21,847 bases of DNA, taken from positions 1 to 21,847 of the forward strand of contig NZ_JOFX01000066.1 in NCBI RefSeq assembly GCF_000719345.1. The letters are read 5' to 3'. Position numbers and translations under genes: made by a program. This DNA is from Streptomyces sp. NRRL F-2664 (GTDB lineage: Bacteria > Actinomycetota > Actinomycetes > Streptomycetales > Streptomycetaceae). Below are positions 17,716 through 21,847 of the stretch, piece after piece. Within the stretch, counting starts at the first letter, position 1; each line of letters starts with the position of its first letter. Below the pieces are notes generated by a model. That model ran no database searches. It saw only the letters and a program-made list of their open reading frames with translations, and was not told where the DNA came from.

Positions 17716-18227
17716 CGCCCCCTTTTGATGCGCGGCCGCTCATGCGCGATCCAGCGGGCGGTCTCGGATTCGTCCCGCTCCACCGCCCGACGCCCAGGAC
17801 GCTGCAAGCTCCACCCGAGCCGGCCGGTCAGCAGCCGCCACACCGACGCCCGCGACAACGACACCCCTGCCACCCACTCGACCACCAGACCGACCCGCTC
17901 CAGCGTCCACAGATCAGTCTCGAACCCGTGCGCCTGGGCACCTCGCTCCAGAGCGGTCCGCACCTGCTCGACCTGGCCGTCGTCCAGCTTGGGCGGACGA
18001 CCGGTGGCCGGACGCCGCCGCAAGCCACCAGTGCCGCCCTCCTCCCACACCCGCTTCCACCGCCGCACGCTCTCATCGCTGACTTCCAGCATCCGTGCGA
18101 TCTCGACACTCGGGCGCCCTTGCCCGAACAACTCGGCCGCCCGCACACGCCGAGCCTCGGCCAACTGCGGCCGTGCCAAAGGAGGAATGACAGGCTCGGA
18201 AGCGACAGACGAAGGCTTGAAAGACAC
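17712..18227 (-). CDS. IS630-family transposase OrfA (helix-turn-helix part)
   Basis: This 171-codon frame is the N-terminal, DNA-binding half of an IS630-type transposase. It has a helix-turn-helix (RRVRAAELFGQGRPSVEIAR, then MLEVSDESVRRWKRVWEEGG), a GTGGLRRRPATGRPPKLDD linker and a winged-helix second DNA-binding domain (ERVGLVVEWVAGVSLSRASV, then WRLLTGRLGWSLQRPGRRA). It stops with TGA at 17712-17714 right after KRGR, where the family continues into the DDE half. GTG at 18227 is the most likely start because upstream codons run through the terminal repeat. No strong Shine-Dalgarno was seen. Confidence 0.8.
   Translation of the reverse strand: MSFKPSSVASEPVIPPLARPQLAEARRVRAAELFGQGRPSVEIARMLEVSDESVRRWKRVWEEGGTGGLRRRPATGRPPKLDDGQVEQVRTALERGAQAHGFETDLWTLERVGLVVEWVAGVSLSRASVWRLLTGRLGWSLQRPGRRAVERDESETARWIAHERPRIKRGR
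17718..17726 (-). promoter_or_regulatory. AAAAGGGGG run at orfA/orfB overlap, possible frameshift site
   Basis: The minus strand reads ATC AAA AGG GGG CGG TGA. OrfB is in the -1 frame and its GTG overlaps the TGA. The run of four A and five G is a plausible slippage site but not a canonical X XXY YYZ heptamer in the zero frame. An inactivating indel in the homopolymer is equally possible. Confidence 0.45.
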
Positions 18228-18259
18228 GAGCCCAGGGTCCCACCAACAAGCCCACCACG

Positions 18260-18284
18260 CCCACAGAACTAACGAAAAGATCAG
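18260..18284 (-). repeat. Terminal inverted repeat, right
   Basis: This 25-bp sequence is perfectly inverted relative to 17128-17152, and marks the 5' end of the transposase reading direction. Confidence 0.9.
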
Positions 18285-18287
18285 GTA

Positions 18288-19044
18288 GGCACTGTGTCGA
18301 AAGTGGATCTTGAGCTGTGGATGATCACGGTTCATGGGTCGGGGAGATCTCACGGACGAGCAGTGGGCGGTGCTGGAGCCGCTGTTGCCGAAGGGCGCGA
18401 GGACGGGGCGGCCGCCGGTCTGGCCTCGGCGGCGGCTGATCGACGGCATACGGTTCCGGGTCCGGACCGGTGTTCCGTGGCGGGACGTGCCTGCCGAGTA
18501 TGGGCCGTGGGGCCGGGTCTACGACCTGTTCCGCCGGTGGCAGCGGAACGGCACCTGGTACCGGATCCTCACCCGGCTCCAGTCCCTGGCCGACGCGGAA
18601 GGTGCGATCACGTGGGACCTGAGCGTCGACTCCCCCGTGTGCCGCGCTCATCAGCATGCGGCTGGAGCCCGCAAACAGGGCGATCTGCAAAAGGAGCCGC
18701 CGGGTGGCGTGTTCGCCGAGCCTGGTGATCACGGGCTTGGGAGCTCGCGCGGCGGGTTCACCAAGCTGCGCCTGGCCGTCGAGCAGGGGCAGAAGCCATG
18801 TCGATCATGGTCACGGCCGGGCAGCGCGGCGTCGCCGCAGTTCGAACCCGTGCTGGAGAAGGTCCGCGTGCCCCGCATCGGGCCGGGCCGGCCACGCGTC
18901 CGCCCCGATCGGGTGCGGGTCGGCAAGGCGTACGCCTCCCGGAAGAATGGCGCCTACCTGCGTCGCCGCGGGATCCGCTGCACCATCCCGGACAAGGCTG
19001 ACCAGGCGCGCAACCGGCAGAAGCTCGGCTCCCGCGGCGGTCGG
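18288..19044 (+). pseudogene. IS5-family transposase, frameshifted and 3' truncated
   Basis: The CDS starts at ATG 18334 (MGRGDLTDEQWAVLEPLLPK). It continues with IRFRVRTGVPWRDVPAEYGP, YDLFRRWQRNGTWYRILTRL and LSVDSPVCRAHQHAAGARK (first catalytic Asp). The segment GGFTKLRLAVEQGQKP is followed by a frame change: the expected MSIMVTAGQRG (second Asp region usually nearby) is read only from 18798 in another frame. PQFEPVLEKVRVPRIG then returns to the first frame near 18838. Family similarity ends abruptly after KLGSRGGR at ~19044, so the C-terminal ~70 residues with the catalytic Glu are lost. The sequence 18288-18333 (GGCACTGTGTCGAAA...) looks like the left IS end and begins right at the border of the IS630 element. 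Confidence 0.85.
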
Positions 19045-19350
19045 CATTGCGCCGGACCGGGCGGTGGCCGGTCTCTCATCAGCGTCTGTTTCGGCACCTC
19101 AGGAACCCGGCGGCTGAGCTTGTTCGGCCTTGACGGACACCTTTGCTGTGTTGGTCAGACCGCCAAGGCGGTCTCGTATTCAGCGGGACTTTCGACTGCG
19201 CAACGGGAGATTGGAGTAGGAGAGAGGTAGGGTTGCCTAGACCATCTGCAGGAGACGATCTCACCTCAATAAACCGTCAATCGGATGAACTTGCCCGCCA
19301 TCGGCAATGTTGCAATTATTTTCCGGTGTCCTGAGAAAAGTGAGGGAAAA
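19045..19350. other. Spacer between IS5 remnant and deaminase gene
   Basis: No gene was found. Similarity to IS5 stops at the left edge. The composition becomes AT-richer toward 19350, as in the deaminase gene. It holds an 18-bp palindrome at 19157-19174 and should contain the deaminase promoter. Confidence 0.45.
19157..19174. repeat. 18-bp palindrome
   Basis: AGACCGCC and GGCGGTCT are perfect 8-bp arms with an AA centre. It lies ~175 bp before the deaminase start. It could be an operator, or the stem of a terminator for read-through from the IS remnant. There is no T-tract. Confidence 0.5.
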
Positions 19351-19707
19351 GTGGGCTCTCTGATGGATCTAGCAATCAGGCGAGCGGCAGTGTCTCCGTG
19401 CCGTCATAAAATGGGGGCGGTTCTAGCGTCGGGACGACGCGTCCTGGGAGCGCACTACAATGTGCAAAGAAACTCGCCCGTAATCGACTTCCAGAACGCC
19501 ACGTTCCATGCAGAGGAAGCTGTTCTCCGACGAGTGCGCAATCCATCCGGTGCGATTGCTTATGTCGCCCGCGTAAATGCCTCCGGCATCCCCATGCTGG
19601 CGCGCCCGTGCCCGCGCTGTCAGAAAATCTTGGCCGATGCTGGAGTGGCGGGGGCCTACTATACAACGTCATCTGACGCCATTGAATATATGGCTATCGG
19701 TCGCTGA
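19351..19707 (+). CDS. Cytidine/dCMP deaminase-like zinc protein
   Basis: This 118-residue compact member of the cytidine deaminase superfamily has its zinc and catalytic site visible: FHAEEAVLRR (His ligand, catalytic Glu) and ARPCPRCQKILADAGV (two Cys ligands), ~40 residues apart. The opening SLMDLAIRRAAVSPCRHKMG and AVLASGRRVLG fit the small CMP/dCMP-type deaminases often found in actinophages and mobile regions. The likely reaction is hydrolytic deamination of a cytosine nucleoside or nucleotide; the substrate is unknown. GTG at 19351 was chosen because GAGGG lies four bases upstream (19342-19346). ATG 19363 is an alternative, and an in-frame upstream start at 19285 lacks a site. It is AT-richer than the flanking DNA and stands alone between IS remnants, suggesting transfer. 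Confidence 0.8.
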   Translation: MGSLMDLAIRRAAVSPCRHKMGAVLASGRRVLGAHYNVQRNSPVIDFQNATFHAEEAVLRRVRNPSGAIAYVARVNASGIPMLARPCPRCQKILADAGVAGAYYTTSSDAIEYMAIGR

Positions 19708-20060
19708 GCCGCGCCAATCGTGAAAATCCTGCACCGGTACGGATCGTCAGACGCGATGAGCCGCCAGCAGCGAAGAACTTGGAATAGATTTGCGGGCGAG
19801 AAATTTCAACAGGGTGGATCGAATTACGCAATCTGCCTCGCCGAATGCGTTACTTTCGCGTCGCTGCTGCTGAGCTGAATTGGGTGTTGTCGGTGCTGTC
19901 CGCCTGACGGTTGGCCGTGTGCACCGATAGCCGTTGGGTGGGGATGTGCGCAGGGGGGCGGGCTGAGCGGCGGCGGGGGGACCGCGCGGAGCGGTTGGGG
20001 CTCTCGGCCGTGGAGAGTGTTCGAGGGCGGGCAGGAGAGGGCGGGGGTGCCGCTGTCCTT
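19708..20060. other. Region without a recognisable gene
   Basis: On the minus strand the open frame from the IS256 stub runs on into low-complexity Pro/Ser/His-rich translation with no family similarity. The plus strand shows only G-rich shadow frames. It is probably decayed IS-flanking DNA. Confidence 0.4.
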
Positions 20061-20231
20061 GACGCGTTCGTCGCTGACCTGCCCACGCTCGGCGTTGCAC
20101 GCGGCATCCACCCCTGCGGACATGAGGGCGTCGGCAAACGTCTTGATCACCGCGCGCAGCAGATCGGAATCCGCCGCGGCGAGGTTGTCCTCGGCGAGGG
20201 CGTGCAGGGGAAGACTGTCCGGTGCGGTCAT
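20061..20231 (-). pseudogene. IS256-family transposase N-terminal stub
   Basis: From ATG 20231 the minus strand reads MTAPDSLPLHALAEDNLAAA, DSDLLRAVIKTFADALMSAG, then DAACNAERGQVSDERV. This is the conserved start of a mutator/IS256 transposase, up to the point where the family continues with an NGYR-type motif. Here the similarity ends abruptly at ~20061. AGGAG sits ~9 bases before the ATG, so the expression start is preserved while ~85% of the protein, including all catalytic residues, is gone. The stub could still be translated as a fusion with unrelated codons to 19824. Confidence 0.8.
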
Positions 20232-20580
20232 CGTGTTGATCTCCTGCGAGGCTTCGACACTTCAAAGATCAGCCGGTGGCTGTTCGTCTATGCGGGCCTC
20301 ACTCTGAAGCCGGAACAAACCCCCGGATGAGGTCCAACCCGTACACCACTTCCCAGGACGCAACCGAATGCGCGGGTGGGACGCTGGTCAGTGCGGACGT
20401 GTAGACGACTCGTTGCAGGCGTCGGTGGTACCGCTGTGGGCGGTGGAGGTGCGGCTACCTTGCCGGGGTCTTGCGGGGCCGGGAGACCCCGGCAAGGGCG
20501 GCGAGTCGGGGTCCGCGTCCGAAAAGGCGTCCAGTTTCCGCCGACGGCTGCGCGGAACTCGGCACCGAGGGCCGCAGCTG
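20232..20580. other. Region without a recognisable gene, contains a strong stem-loop
   Basis: An open frame on the plus strand reaches into the IS630 remnant, but its codons before 20581 match nothing. The notable structure is the 13-bp hairpin at 20458-20497. Confidence 0.4.
20458..20497. terminator. 13-bp perfect stem-loop, possible terminator
   Basis: CCTTGCCGGGGTC and GACCCCGGCAAGG pair perfectly around a 14-base loop. The stem is GC-rich and has no T-tract on either side. In Streptomyces such hairpins can terminate or stabilise transcripts. A mobile-element end is an alternative. Confidence 0.5.
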
Positions 20581-21628
20581 ATGGGCACGGAGGTTATTGA
20601 GCTTGAAGGCTGGGCGAGGCGGCTCAAGACAGCTCAGGATATGGCTTTGCGCGCGCGGTTGACTCTGGTGTGAGGCGGTCGGTGAGGACGGATTTCCGGT
20701 GTCCACGAAGACGGTCGCGGACCAGGTGGGTGCCACGCGGGAGACGGTGTCGAAGCGGCGGAAGCGGTTTTTGGAGGACCGGATTGCGGGTTTGGGGGAC
20801 GAGCCACGTCCGGGTCGGCCGCGAACGGTTTCGGATCAGCGGATCGCCGATCTGATCGCCCGCACTCTGGAGTCGGAGCCGGATAACGCGACGCACTACC
20901 GACGCGGTCGATGGCGAAGAAACGGGACTGCCGCAGTCGACCGTGTCGCGGGTGTGGCGGGCCTTCGGCCTGCAGCCGCACCGCTCGGAGACGTTCAAGC
21001 TGTCCACCGACCCGTACTTCGTGGACAAGGTGCGCGACGTCGTCGGGCCCTGCCTCGACCCGCCCGAGCGGGCACTGGTGCTATGCGTGGACGAGAAGCG
21101 CAGATACAGGCCACGGACCGGTCCCAGCCGGTGCTGCCGGGAGTACCCGAGCGGGCCACCCACGATTACGTCCACGCTGGCACCACCACCCTGTTCGCTG
21201 CCTTCGATGCCGCCGCCGGCAAAGTCGTCGGATCCATGCACCGCCGCCGAGTGTAATAAAGTTCCTCATCCGGATGGACAGAGAAGTCCTAGCCGAACTC
21301 GATGTCCACCTTACTTGTGACAACTACGCCACCCACAAGACCGCAACGGTGGAGAAGTGGCTGCTGGCACATCCGCGGTGCCATATGCACTTCACCCCGA
21401 CTGGTTCCCCCCGGCGAGCGGCCCACCCATGGCTGAACCTTGTCGAGCGCTGGTTCGCCGAACTGGCCACCAAGCGGATACGGCGCGGCGTCCACAAGTC
21501 AGTCCAGGGACTGGAGAAAGACATCCGCACCTGGAACGACAGCCCCTACGTTTGGACGAGCAGATCAGACGAGAATCCTCGAATCCCCCGCCACATACTG
21601 CAGCCGAATTAACGACTCAGGACACTAG
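20581..21628 (+). pseudogene. IS630-family transposase with several frameshifts
   Basis: This is nearly full length, but spread over all three frames: MGTEVIELEGWARRLKTAQ; STKTVADQVGATRETVSKRR (HTH) with GLGDEPRPGRPRTVSDQ; STVSRVWRAFGLQPHR; STDPYFVDKVRDVVG; RALVLCVDEK (first Asp); DRSQPVLPGVPERATHDYVH; TTTLFAAFDAAAGKVVGSMH; DVHLTCDNYATHKTATVEKW (second Asp); HMHFTPTG; NLVERWFAELATKRIRRGVH (Glu); and YCSRINDSGH at the ancestral end. Frame breaks lie near 20675, 20910, 21095, 21255 and 21540. It is the same subfamily and orientation as the remnant at 166-477. The element end just after the stop (ACTCAGGACACTAGAA) matches the remnant's ACTCAGGGCAGTAGAA closely. Confidence 0.85.
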
Positions 21629-21763
21629 AAGGCGATGTGGGTGATGGTGTCATCTTTTGCCGCGTCAAGGGTGGATCGGCCGGGAAGGTCTGATAGACAG
21701 TAGATATGTCACGGCCGAACCGGCCGCGCCAACTTCCATACGTACCTTGGGGATCGCCGCACT

Positions 21764-21847
21764 GTGAAGCCGCTTCACCGCCACATCGTCAACACCTCGC
21801 GCAAGGTCCTGTGTACGGCCGCGCTCGCGGCCAGCCTGACCACTGCC
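21764..21847 (+). CDS. Secreted protein, N-terminus only (3' cut by window)
   Basis: From GTG 21764 the frame is open to the window edge (28 codons). It encodes a typical Sec signal peptide: basic n-region (KPLHRHIVNTSRK), then hydrophobic VLCTAALAASLTTA. The mature part is outside the window, so the function is unknown. A GGGG stretch upstream is ~12 bases from the GTG, so the start is moderately supported. Confidence 0.55.
   Translation, partial: MKPLHRHIVNTSRKVLCTAALAASLTTA

Larger units (their letters stand above)
17128..18285 (-). mobile_element. IS630-type insertion sequence, near complete
   Basis: An element of ~1.16 kb is bounded by 25-bp perfect terminal inverted repeats (17128-17152 and 18260-18284). 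TA lies immediately outside the left repeat (17126-17127) and one base outside the right repeat (18286-18287), in keeping with the TA target duplication of IS630/Tc1-mariner elements. It contains two minus-strand reading frames, orfA (HTH) and orfB (DDE), overlapping by 4 bp. It is the best preserved element of the window and so probably the most recent insertion. It abuts the left end of an IS5-type remnant. Confidence 0.85.

Noticed and set aside
17637..18288. Plus-strand frames of about 190 to 210 codons
   Set aside because: They are antisense to orfA of the IS630 element and end inside its terminal repeat.
1..21847. CRISPR array, rRNA or tRNA genes
   Set aside because: No regularly spaced direct repeats, no conserved rRNA stretches and no cloverleaf-like sequence were found by reading.

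Overview
The window looks like accessory chromosome from a Streptomyces-type actinomycete. Most genes have very GC-rich third codon positions. The transposase remnants match families common in streptomycetes (IS110, IS630, IS5, IS256, IS3, Tn3), and the other genes are typical for the group (RsbW-like ATPase, FUSC, PEBP, tyrosine integrase, RHS/YD protein). No rRNA, tRNA or CRISPR array was seen. The identification rests on gene content and base usage only.

Layout. Positions 1-477 hold an IS3 transposase tail and a decayed IS630 tail. Positions 504-6561 are a visibly AT-richer island with a YbjN-domain gene (minus) divergent from a 1629-codon secreted RHS/YD-repeat protein (plus). Positions 6.8-9.8 kb are an IS110 graveyard that encloses an orphan anti-sigma-type ATPase. 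Positions 9.9-12.9 kb are a long Tn3-family transposase broken by indels and one in-frame amber codon. Positions 12.9-15.5 kb carry an intact minus-strand pair, a PEBP (YbhB/YbcL) protein translationally coupled to a FUSC-family membrane protein. Positions 15.7-16.8 kb are a tyrosine integrase killed by an amber codon and a one-base deletion. Positions 16.8-19.0 kb hold a worn IS110 scrap, a nearly intact IS630-type element with 25-bp terminal repeats, and a truncated IS5 transposase whose left end abuts that element. Positions 19.35-19.7 kb hold a small AT-richer zinc deaminase. Positions 20.06-21.6 kb hold an IS256 N-terminal stub and a frameshifted IS630 transposase. A signal-peptide-bearing secreted protein starts at 21764 and runs off the window.

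Reading as a whole. This is an insertion hotspot with about nine transposase or integrase remnants. The apparently functional genes are YbjN, RHS, the RsbW-like ATPase, FUSC, PEBP and the deaminase, plus possibly the IS630 element. Several (YbjN, RHS, deaminase) differ in base composition from the surrounding high-GC DNA, which suggests separate acquisitions. The most interesting unit is the RHS protein with its divergent YbjN partner. Its core keeps two aspartates in the right place for self-cleavage, but its tail is a long hydrophobic segment with no toxin domain I recognise, and no immunity gene follows before IS DNA begins.
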